Part shown: positions 10,051 through 18,174 of the stretch, piece by piece | Position numbering within the stretch: position 1 is the first letter of the stretch | Layout of the letters: each line of letters starts with the position of its first letter | Origin: Prorocentrum cordatum | Taxonomy: Eukaryota; Sar; Dinophyceae; Prorocentrales; Prorocentraceae | NCBI GenBank assembly: GCA_963575745.1 | Contig: CAUYUJ010000159.1 | Location: 391,001 to 455,000, forward strand | Reading direction: 5' to 3' | DNA: 64,000 nucleotides | Notes under the pieces: generated by a model | Database searches by the model: none | What the model saw: the letters and a program-made list of their open reading frames with translations, nothing else | Told to the model about the DNA's origin: nothing | Translations under genes and position numbers: made by a program

Positions 10051-10075
10051 TGTACGCATACACACACATACATAC
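9533..10075. repeat. (ACAT)n/(ACAC)n tetranucleotide microsatellite, 0.54 kb
   Basis: ACAT, GCAT, ACAC and GTAC tetramers with a pure (CAGA)n block at about 10016-10050. All frames read as His/Thr/Tyr or Cys/Val/Met repeats, an artefact of the period. Confidence 0.92.
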
Positions 10076-10590
10076 TACTGTTTGCATATTGAAGAGGTGG
10101 TCGTGAGAGAGAGAGAGAGAGAGAAATAAAGAAGCTGAGAGAAAGAGTCGGAGAAAAAGAAGACGAGCATGAGGATTATGAAACACTGTTGAAGAGTTGC
10201 ACGCGCTCCTCGTCATCCTCCTGATCATCCTTGCCCTCCTCGCCCAGCGAGGGAACAAAGAAACGAGGGGGAAGGACAAGGGGAGGAGCAGGGAGCGCTG
10301 GGAGGAGAGGGGGGTGAGAAAGACAATGGTTTGGAAGGACAGGAGGACAAATCGCGCGCCTCAGATGGCTCGACGGCGTGCTCGCTAGCAACGCCAGCGC
10401 TGGCGCCAAAAATGGCGACCGTGGCAACCCCAGACCCCCGACGTCATGATTTTTTCATAGCGTCGACCCTGGAGGTCTCGACCCATTCCCTGGGACCGGT
10501 TTTTCCTCCTGGATCGTTTTTTGACGGTCCCGAGGCCCTGTAAGGGCCTCCAGAGGCCCAACATCTGGAAAAACCTCCGGCCATGATTTT
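10076..10590. other. Unrecognised DNA with a short GA tract
   Basis: (GA)n at 10106-10124, then mixed sequence. CCCCCGACGTCATGATTTTT at 10434 recurs in inverse orientation at about 29930, suggesting a small dispersed repeat. No gene is supported. Confidence 0.45.
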
Positions 10591-10594
10591 GTCA

Positions 10595-11290
10595 TTACCC
10601 GAGGCGGCCGCGGCCGCGGTGGCGGCGGCGGTGGCGGCGGCGGCATCGGCGGCGGTCCTCTGCCTCCGGCCTTACCCCTGCCGACCCTGCGGGGCCAGCC
10701 GCCCTTGCCGGCGCCTCTGTGGGGGGGCCGCTCAAAGGGATTGGTGGGCTCGTTTTCCACCGCAACCACCATAAGTAAATGGGGAAGAAGGTCCTCCTCC
10801 TCCTCCTCTTCCTCCTCCTCCTCCTCATCATCATCATCCACCTCCTTCCCCCCTCCAACTTATGGTGGCGGTGGTGGTAGTGGAAAACAGGCCCATCAGG
10901 GATTGCGGAAGGGCGCGACGCGTCATGCGGCTGTGTCAGCTACTGGAAGGAAGCTCTTCAAATACGCCACATGTTGGCCTTCTCGGCCTTGCCTTGAGAC
11001 TTCGGCCAAAAATCTCGGGCGACACGACCTAACTAATCCTTACGAGTATGATTCACTGGCGCTCCTGGTCAAGTCTTACCATGTAGCAGCAAAGGAAATG
11101 CAGACCCAGAATCCTAGCCGCAGACCGGAAATCCCAGCCCCATCTCTCCCCCCTCCCTCTCCTCCCCCCCTTCCCCCCTCCAGGAAGACGGGAAGGGGGA
11201 CCAGCCCTGCCCGAAAACCACCAGGGGGCTCGAACCAGGGACGGGGGGAGGGTCGGGATTCCCCCCCTTCCCGTTCGAAGCGGGGGGCCC
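10595..11290. other. GC-rich DNA with GGC and CTC triplet tracts
   Basis: (GGC)n at 10600-10655 and (TCC)n/(ATC)n at 10792-10840. Between 10850 and 11290 there is a 204-residue plus frame without any recognised domain; it is not called. Confidence 0.45.
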
Positions 11291-11299
11291 TCCCCGCCC

Positions 11300-11575
11300 T
11301 GAACTCGAACCGTTGCTGAGCCTTGTTTGAGTGTTGTTTGAACTTGTTGGAACTTTGTTTGGGCTTTGTTTGCGCTTTGGTGGAACTTTGTATTCGATTC
11401 GTTTTATTTGAGCTTTATTTGAGCTGTGTTGGAGCTTTGCTTGAGCGCAGGAATGTTGCTTGAACTTTCTTTGAGTTTGTTTTGAGTGTGAATTGGGTTT
11501 TGGTTGAGCTTTGTTTGAGTTTTGTTGGAGCTGTGGTTGAGTTTTGTTTGAGCTGCATTGTTTGGGCTTCGTTAC
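11300..11575. repeat. Degenerate 15-bp tandem repeat
   Basis: Words of the type TTTGTTTGAGC and GGAGCTTTG recur about every 15 bases, more than 15 times. It reads in reverse as Asn/Lys/Gln repeats. From 11576 to 11810 the DNA is G/C-rich with nothing recognised. Confidence 0.75.
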
Positions 11576-11814
11576 ACCCCCGTCCCCCCCTCCCCTCCCC
11601 CCTAGTCCCAACTGAGGGGGGGAGGTCCGCCCCGCACCTCCCGCCCCGGTTCGGACAGGGAGGCAATTTTAACCCCACCCCGGCTGGAACCGGGGGGACC
11701 TCCCCTGCGGTCCGAACCGGGGGGAGGGCCAGTAACAGAGGATGGCGCTCTTTCACGTTACTCGAACGCCCTTGCGCTCTTGCTGGGAGGGAACGACCCC
11801 TGTCAAATAATACA

Positions 11815-12195
11815 GTGCGAATTACTTGCGCGCGTCGGCCGCCCGTGCATGCCGAACACTTATCCAAACCTGAACCATCAACACGTGAACACCATCATCG
11901 TCATCGGCATGACCAGCAACAGCGCCGTCATTAACCTTGCTGTCGTCATCGTCACCCTCGTCACCACCATCACTACTACTACTATCATCAACATTATCAA
12001 CATCGTAATCTTCATCAACAGAAGTATTATCATCATGAGTTTCAGCATCCTGGTCCTCCTCCTCAGCATCATCACCATCACCATTGTCATCATCACAATC
12101 ATCATCATAATCCACATCGTGACCGTCATCACCATCATTATCATCATCATGACCATCAATATTACCATCATCATCATCATCATCCGCATCATCCG

Positions 12196-12263
<68 letters not shown>

Positions 12264-12282
12264 GCATCCGCATCCGCATCCG

Positions 12283-12328
<46 letters not shown>

Positions 12329-12625
12329 GTTTCTGCCGTTGTCGACGTAACCATGATACCGCGCCCGCCCGAATCACTGACCCGCGCGGAAGTGCCCAGC
12401 GCGCCAGCGCTGGTAAGTCTGACGCGCTGGTGGGACGCCCGCATCGGTCAGCGCCAACTAGCTGGCCGCTGTGCGCGCGAACTTGCGCGCGAACACCGTT
12501 CTGCGTGCGAGCTTGTGCGCGCTAGCTCGGCCGCAGGGATGCGCCAGCCATCGCGAAGCAGTCAGTGCAATCGCCCCCGTGTGGGTTTTGCAAACCAGGT
12601 TGCGGGTGGGTGGGTGGGATGAATG
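11815..12625 (+). repeat. Composite microsatellite-bearing repeat, copy 1
   Basis: Unit order shared with copies at 25385 and 61045: a GCGCGTCGGCC..GCATGCCGAA-type head, a trinucleotide array, CGTTGTCGACGTAACCATGATACCGCGCCCGCCC, written here in its parts as CGTTGTCGACG and ATGATACCGCGCCC, then AGCTGGCCGCTGTGCGCGCG, GCCGCAGGGATGCGCCAGCC, and a tail TTTTGCAAACCAGGTTGCGG. In this copy the array (about 11888-12335) has expanded to some 450 bp of ATC/CATCAT triplets. Confidence 0.75.
11888..12335. repeat. (ATC)n array inside the composite repeat
   Basis: Nearly pure ATC from about 12165, interrupted by CGC and GTC variants. Poly-Ile, poly-His or poly-Met/Asp frames are artefacts. Confidence 0.92.
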
Positions 12626-12639
12626 TGCGAGCAGTGGAG

Positions 12640-12900
12640 TTGCCAACTCCAAGTTCTTCAACATTCATTGCACCACATTGTTGGCACCGTACATCTTGCG
12701 CCACTTAGCTTGCACCACATCGCCGCCCGCCTTGCTGTGCATTGCTTTGCATTGCCGAACATCGATTATATCATATAGCGCACATCACATACGTATACAC
12801 ATATATATATATATGGCACCAAAAAGAATGCACAACATTGGTGGCACCACATATATTGCAACACACATGTTACGAATGCCCGCCACCGTACCGCTGGACA
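12640..12900. repeat. Degenerate TTGCACCACAT repeats and an AT dinucleotide run
   Basis: Words CATTGCACCACATTG, CTTGCACCACATCG, GGCACCACATATATTGC recur irregularly; (AT)n at about 12800-12814. A similar series occurs at 60350-60450. No gene. Confidence 0.5.
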
Positions 12901-13069
12901 TGGAGTGGGCGTGACCCCGAATCTTTTGCCCAGTCCTCACTCCTCTCTCCAGGGGATTATTTAGGCGACCCGGGCGCCTCGCTCTCAAACCTCCTGGGTC
13001 TTGGCGCGTGCCTCCTGGGGCTTCCCGCGTGCCCCGTGGGATGCGGCAAGGGTCGTCGCGTGAATTGTG

Positions 13070-14100
13070 CGGGCCCATGAGGGCAACCAGGCGGGCCAAG
13101 AGTGCCGCAAAAAACCCCAAACGGTCCAAGAGGGCCCCAGAACGCCGAACGATCGATGCCCAAAGAGGTCTCCAAGAGGGCTCCCAAGAGGGCCCTCAGA
13201 GGTCCAAACCATTGATTTTCCTAAGGTGTTTGAAGAATGTTGCGTTCTGGTCTTTTCGGCTTCGCGATGCTCCCAGAAAACCCTGGAGGCCCTCAAGACC
13301 GCACCAAGACCGCCCCAAGACGGCTCCAAAAGGGCTCCAAAACGGCCCAAGAGGGCCCCAAGACGGCCATGGAGGCGCCCAGAGCGGCCCAAGAGGGCCC
13401 CAAGACGGCCCCCAAACGGGCCCAAAAGAGAGAACGCGAACCGAAAATCCGAGCCCTCCCCAAGAAGCCCCCAGGAGGCCCCGAGAGGCGCCCAGGAGGC
13501 CCCAAGAGGCCCCAAAGAGCCTCCCAAGAGGCACCCAAAAGGCCCGACAGAGGCCCCAAGAGCCGAGCCCCCCAAAAACCATCAGGAGGACTGCCTCCAA
13601 GAAGCCCACGACAGGCCCCCCACGAAATCTGGACGAACATCCAATAGGCTTCACACCCACAACCCAGGCACAGTGGCGGGATGGGCATAAAGCCACTAGA
13701 TATCCCAGCAAAATGGCCGACGCCCCCTGTCGATTCATCGCAGGGGTGCATGGCGTGCTAGATTATTACGGTTGTGGTGTTGGCTCTTGTTCCAAAAGAA
13801 CTCCCCCTGGAGCTTCGGCGCGTCCCGCCGGCTGCCTGCCTCGTCGGCTTTTTCGCTCAAGATGGCCAAAGATGGCCTCCAAGATGCCTCCAAGACGGCC
13901 AAGATGGTCTCCAAGACGGCTAAGATGGCCTCAACACGCCTCCAAGACTGCCCAAGATGCACCCAAGACGGCCTAAGATAGCCTCAAGATGGCCCAAAAT
14001 AGCCTAAGAGGCCCCCAGGAGGCCTCCAAGACGGCCCAAGACGGCCCAAGAGGCCCCTAAGAGGTCCTCCAGGAGGGCCCGAAGAGGCCAAAATCATTGA
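13070..14100. repeat. AAGAYGGCC-type satellite, block 1
   Basis: Degenerate 9-12 bp words (CCAAGACGGCC, CCCAAGAGGCC, CCTCCAAGAGGGCC) fill the stretch. It includes the embedded conserved segment at 13203-13275 (ATTGATTTTCCTAAGG...TTTTCGGCTTCGCGATGCTCCC) and a non-satellite interruption at about 13640-13800. Minus-strand frames rich in Leu-Gly-Ala-Ser-Trp follow from the words and are not genes. Confidence 0.85.
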
Positions 14101-14430
14101 TTTCCCTTAAGTTGTTGAAGGATGTTGGCATTTGCTTCTTCTCGGCATTCCGACGGCTCACGACGGCACAAGAGGCCCCCAAGATCGCCCCAAGACGGCC
14201 CCAAGAGGGCCCCAAGAGGCCTCCAAGACGCACAATATGGCCTCTAAGACGGCCCTGGAGCATTCCAAGAGGGCCCCAAGTCGGCCCAGAAAGGCCCCCC
14301 AAACGGCTTCCGACGGGCCAGGAGCCAACCAAGATGGCCGAAGTTGTCTCGCAGCTGGCCCAAGACGGCCCAAGCCAAGAGGGCCTCCAGGAAGGCCAGA
14401 AAAGGCCAAACACACTGATTGTCTGTTGAA
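14085..14430. repeat. AAGAYGGCC satellite leading into the triplication
   Basis: Continues the satellite, with the embedded segment at about 14090-14160 (TTGTTGAAGGATGTTGGCAT, TTCCGACGGC). Confidence 0.8.
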
Positions 14431-15309
14431 GGATTTTGACATTTGCTTCGTTTCGGCCATCCGACGGCCCGCGATACGGCCCGAGAGCCCCCAAAGATCG
14501 ATCGCAGATCGCCCAAGAGGCCTCCAAGATGGCCCCAGAACGGCCCAAGCGCCCCCCAAGACGGCCCCAAGAGGCCCCCAAGACGGCCCAGGAGGCGCTT
14601 AAGACGCCCAAGATGGCCTCCAAGACGACCCTGGAGCATACCAAAAGGGCCCCACGTCGGCTCAGAGAGGCCCCCCAAACGGCTTCCGACTGCGTCGGAC
14701 GGGCCAGGGGCCCACCCAGACGGCCGAAGCTGGCACTAAGATGGCCCAAGACGGCCCAAGAGGCCTCCAAGAGGGCCTCCAGGAAGGCCCGAAAAGGCCT
14801 GATGTCCCATGAGTGTTCGAAGGGTTGTGGCATTTGCTCTGTGTCGGCCTTCCGACGGCCCGAGACGGCCCAAATGCCCCCAAAGATCGCCGAAGGGGCC
14901 CAAAACGGCCCCAGGGGGCCCCCAAGACGGCCCAAGAGACCTCCAAAACGCTCAAGATGACCTCCAAAACGGCCCAACAGCCCATCAGACGTCGGCCCGA
15001 AAGGGCCAAAATGGCCTCCAGGCGGCCAAGATGACAGTCAAAATGCCTACGTGTTCCCCGAAGGCTTTCCAAACCGATTCAGGGAACACATGGTCCGAGA
15101 GCTTGGCAGGTCTGGCCTCAACGTTCGGCCACATTGGCGCTTCCACAAAGGCAAGGGGCGGCGGTGATTCGCCGTACGAGTCCTCGATATCCCACCTAGA
15201 TGGCCGAAATTGGCTCGAAGCTGGCCCAAGACGGCTCAAGAGGCCTCCAAGAGGGCCTCCAGGAAGTCCAGAAAAGGCAAAACACACTGATTGTCCCTAG
15301 GCTTTTGAA
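14431..15309 (+). repeat. 879-bp satellite unit, copy 1
   Basis: Starts GGATTTTGACATTTGCTTCG and contains AAGAYGGCC words, a second conserved segment (TTCGAAGGGTTGTGGCATTT, about 14817) and a non-satellite end with TGGTCCGAGAGCTTGGCAGG (about 15090). Followed head-to-tail by copy 2. Confidence 0.9.
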
Positions 15310-16187
15310 GGATTTTGACATTTGCTTCGTTTCGGCCATCCGACGGCCCGCGATACGGCCCAAGAGCCCCCAAAGATCGCCCAAAGATCGCCCAAGCGGC
15401 CTCCAAGGTGGCCCCAGAACGGCCCAAGCGCCCCCCAAGACGGCCCCAAGAGGCCCCCAAGACGGCCCAGGAGGCGCTTAAGACGCCCAAGATGGCCTCC
15501 AAGACGACCCTGGAGCATACCAAAAGGGCCCCACGTCGGCTCAGAGAGGCCCCCCAAACGGCTTCCGACTGCGTCGGACGGGCCAGGGGCCCACCCAGAC
15601 GGCCGAAGCTGGCACTAAGATGGCCCAAGACGGCCCAAGAGGCCTCCAAGAGGGCCTCCAGGAAGGCCCGAAAAGGCCTGATGTCCCATGAGTGTTCGAA
15701 GGGTTGTGGCATTTGCTCTGTGTCGGCCTTCCGACGGCCCGAGACGGCCCAAATGCCCCCAAAGATCGCCGAAGGCCCCAAAACGGCCCCAGGGGGCCCC
15801 CAAGACGGCCCAAGAGACCTCCAAGACGCTCAAGATGACCTCCAAAACGGCCCAATAGCCCATCAGACGTCGGCCCGAAAGGGCCAAAATGGCCTCCAGG
15901 CGGCCAAGATGGCAGTCAAAATGCCTACGTGTTCCCCGAAGGCTTTCCAAACCGATTCAGGGAACACATGGTCCGAGAGCTTGGCAGGTCTGGCCTCAAC
16001 GTTCGGCCACATTGGCGCTTCCACAAAGGCAAGGGGCGGCGGTGATTCGCCGTATGAGTCCTCGATATCCCACCTAGATAACCGAAATTGGCTCGAAGCT
16101 GGCCCAAGACGGCCCAAGAGGCCTCCAAGAGGGCCTCCAGGAAGTCCAGAAAAGGCAAAACACACTGATTGTCCCTAGGCTTTTGAA
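15310..16187 (+). repeat. 879-bp satellite unit, copy 2
   Basis: Near-identical to copy 1 over its whole length, with only scattered substitutions and small indels. Confidence 0.9.
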
Positions 16188-16933
16188 GGATTTTGACATT
16201 TGCTTCGTTTCGGCCATCCGACGGCCCGCGATACGGCCCAAGAGCCCCCAAAGATCGATCAAAGATCGCCCAAGCGGCCTCCAAGATGGCCCCAGAACGG
16301 CCCAAGCGCCCCCCAAGACGGCCCCAAGAGGCCCCAAGACGGCCCAGGAGGCGCTTAAGACGCCCAAGATGGCCTCCAAGACGGCCCTGGAGCATACCAA
16401 AAGGGCCCCACGTCGGCTCAGAGAGGCCCCCCAAACGGCTTCCGACTGCGCCGGACGGGCCAGGGGCCCACCCAGACGGCCGAAGCTGGCACTAAGATGG
16501 CCCAAGACGGCCCAAGAGGCCTCCAAGAGGGCCTCCAGGAAGGCCCGAAAAGGCCTGATGTCCCATGAGTGTTCGAAGGGTTGTGGCATTTGCTCTGTGT
16601 CGGCCTTCCGACGGCCCGAGACGGCCCAAATGCCCCCAAAGATCGCCGAAGGGGCCCAAAACGGCCCCAGGGGGCCCCCAAGACGGCCCAAGAGACCTCC
16701 AAGACGCTCAAGATGACCTCCAAAACGGCCCAATAGCCCATCAGACGTCGGCCCGAAAGGGCCAAAATGGCCTCCAGGCGGCCAAGATGACAGTCAAAAT
16801 GCCTACGTGTTCCCCGAAGGCTTTCCAAACCGATTCAGGGAACACATGGTCCGCGAGCTTGGCAGGTCTGGCCTCAACGTTCGGCCACATTGGCGCTTCC
16901 ACAAAGGCAGGGGACGGCGGTGATTCGCCGTAG
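16188..16933 (+). repeat. 879-bp satellite unit, copy 3, truncated
   Basis: Identical start. It stops matching after GGTGATTCGCCGTA at 16932, about 130 bases before a full unit would end. Confidence 0.9.
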
Positions 16934-16969
16934 GCGTCTTCAATCTGTTTCTTTCCTTCGCAACAATTA

Positions 16970-17262
16970 AGATCTACCCCCCGGGGTTATCGGTACATCT
17001 TTTCGTATTGCAAATTGCATGTGATTCTGCCCCATCGCTCATCCGAAATATGAGCCCAGGCCGGTATCGTCCCCCCCTCATCCTCTGCAGAAAACCATGC
17101 GCGCGCACTCGTTTAGCAAAAACCATTTGTTTGCAATAGTGCATCGCAGAAGAACGAACAAGACGAGGTGCGCACGCCGCACGCGCGCGTCGTCGCGCGC
17201 GCATGCCGGAATGTTTCAGATCCGCCGATCTGGCGTGTGAGTTTCTGATTGCGTGGGCTTGA
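16970..17262 (+). repeat. Dispersed repeat with a GATCTACCCC head and CGCG hairpin
   Basis: GATCTACCCCCCGGGGTTAT (16972), GTGATTCTGCCCCATCGCTC, the CGCGCGCG-TCGT-CGCGCGCG hairpin (17181-17203), then GATCCGCCGATCTGGCGTGT. Related pieces occur at 48370-48510 and 60478-60770. No gene. Confidence 0.65.
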
Positions 17263-17271
17263 GGTTGCTCG

Positions 17272-17565
17272 AGCTTCGCTCTGGCGAGGGGGTGGGGGCT
17301 GACGCGGGCTGACATGGGCTAACGTGGGCTGACGCGTTTCGGTGCTCGGGGGGGGGAGCGGGCTTCGCTCTGGCGAGGGGGGGGGGGGGGGGGACGACGC
17401 GGGCTGACGTGGGCTGACGTGAGCTGACGCGTTTCGGTGTTGGGGGGTGCTCGGGAGGGAAAAAAGGGGGAGTGCTCGAGGCGACGGGGGGGGGTCTGAC
17501 GCGGGCTGACGTGGGCTGACGCGTTTCGGTGCTCGGGGGGAGGGGGTGTTCGGGGAAAGGAGAGG
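17272..17565 (+). repeat. GGCTGACGYG minisatellite left of the copia element
   Basis: Clusters of the 10-bp unit GGCTGACGYG followed by CGTTTCGGTGCTCGGGGG, and GCTTCGCTCTGGCGAGGGGG, separated by long G-runs. The same arrangement lies just beyond the right LTR (24920-25205). Confidence 0.8.
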
Positions 17566-17796
17566 GGGGCGGGGCTCTGCGTGGAAGAACAGGCTCGGCA
17601 GAGCCGAAATTCGTTACATGTTCGTTGCCATGTTCTGCGGTGCGGGAGGCATAGCCTAGCACGGCATAGAACAAGAGTCCCTCTTTCTGGTGTGCAATAG
17701 ACCGGTACGGCCAACCAAACAATCTGTTCCCAGAGAGCTGTTCGGGAACATAATAATTTAGTCGTTTAGGGCACTGCGGCCAGTGTCATCGTGCAG

Positions 17797-17898
17797 GCGC
17801 GGAGGCGTGTAGCAATGCCACCTCCGCGCAGGCACGACCAGAGGTGTGTAGCCATGACACCTCTGGTGCTGGGGGTGCGTAGCAATGCCGCCCCCAGC
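17797..17898 (+). other. Three tandem stem-loops with a shared loop (5' LTR)
   Basis: Stem 1 GCGCGGAGG/CCTCCGCGC (17797-17829), stem 2 CCAGAGGTG/CACCTCTGG (17838-17866), stem 3 GCTGGGGG/CCCCCAGC (17868-17898). All stems pair perfectly and differ completely in sequence, yet the loops are nearly the same: GTGTAGCAATGCC, TGTAGCCATGA, GCGTAGCAATGCC. An outer CGTGC/GCACG extends stem 1 past a symmetric AG/AG internal loop. All stems are intact in the 3' LTR. Confidence 0.85.
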
Positions 17899-17914
17899 CA
17901 TAGGACAGTTTCTG

Positions 17915-17936
17915 TCCGGAACTGTTTCGGCTCAAG
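17915..17936 (+). promoter_or_regulatory. DinoSL-like 22-mer in the 5' LTR
   Basis: The 22 bases match the dinoflagellate spliced-leader sequence at 17 positions without gaps, including the first four (TCCG) and the last eight (GGCTCAAG). It overlaps the 3' arm of a small GGACAG/CTGTCC hairpin (17903-17917) and lies 14 bases before the ATG at 17951. Either a relic leader captured by reverse transcription of a trans-spliced RNA, or chance. Confidence 0.45.
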
Positions 17937-17950
17937 GCCCATTCGGTGCG

Positions 17951-18163
17951 ATGGACAAGAAGAAAAGAAGTGACTCCCCTGCCACCCAACAGCTCCGACA
18001 ATTCAAACGAATCCTAGTATCAACTAATACTTTACTTTGTGAGCGTCTTGGGATAGAGCCCAAGGAGGTCCTCAAGGAGCCCCTCCCCACCAGCAGGGAG
18101 GACACGATACGTCTGCTGTCCGACATCGCTGACGGCAGATTGGTGATCCCAGAGCCTCAGTAG
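17951..18163 (+). CDS. LTR-contained 70-residue lysine-rich frame
   Basis: Starts MDKKKRSDS and continues with a hydrophilic, probably helical segment (LRQFKRILVSTNTLLCERLG) and a Leu-rich end (TIRLLSDIADGRLVIPEPQ). The frame can be extended in-frame upstream to an ATG at 17885. It ends 11 bases before the Gag ATG. The 3' LTR has the same frame with a two-codon insertion and several amino-acid changes. No known domain. Of the differences between the two copies, more change residues than are silent, so selection on the protein is not evident. It could be an accessory peptide, an upstream ORF controlling Gag translation, or chance. Confidence 0.3.
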   Translation: MDKKKRSDSPATQQLRQFKRILVSTNTLLCERLGIEPKEVLKEPLPTSREDTIRLLSDIADGRLVIPEPQ

Positions 18164-18174
18164 AACCAGCAGTG

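Noticed and set aside
9533-10075. CRISPR-like or telomere-like repeat
   Set aside because: It is a plain ACAT/ACAC microsatellite with no spacers and no TTTAGGG-type units.
13000-16935. Long minus-strand frames rich in Leu, Gly, Ala, Ser and Trp
   Set aside because: They are translations of the AAGAYGGCC words; all frames on both strands stay open and no domain is present.
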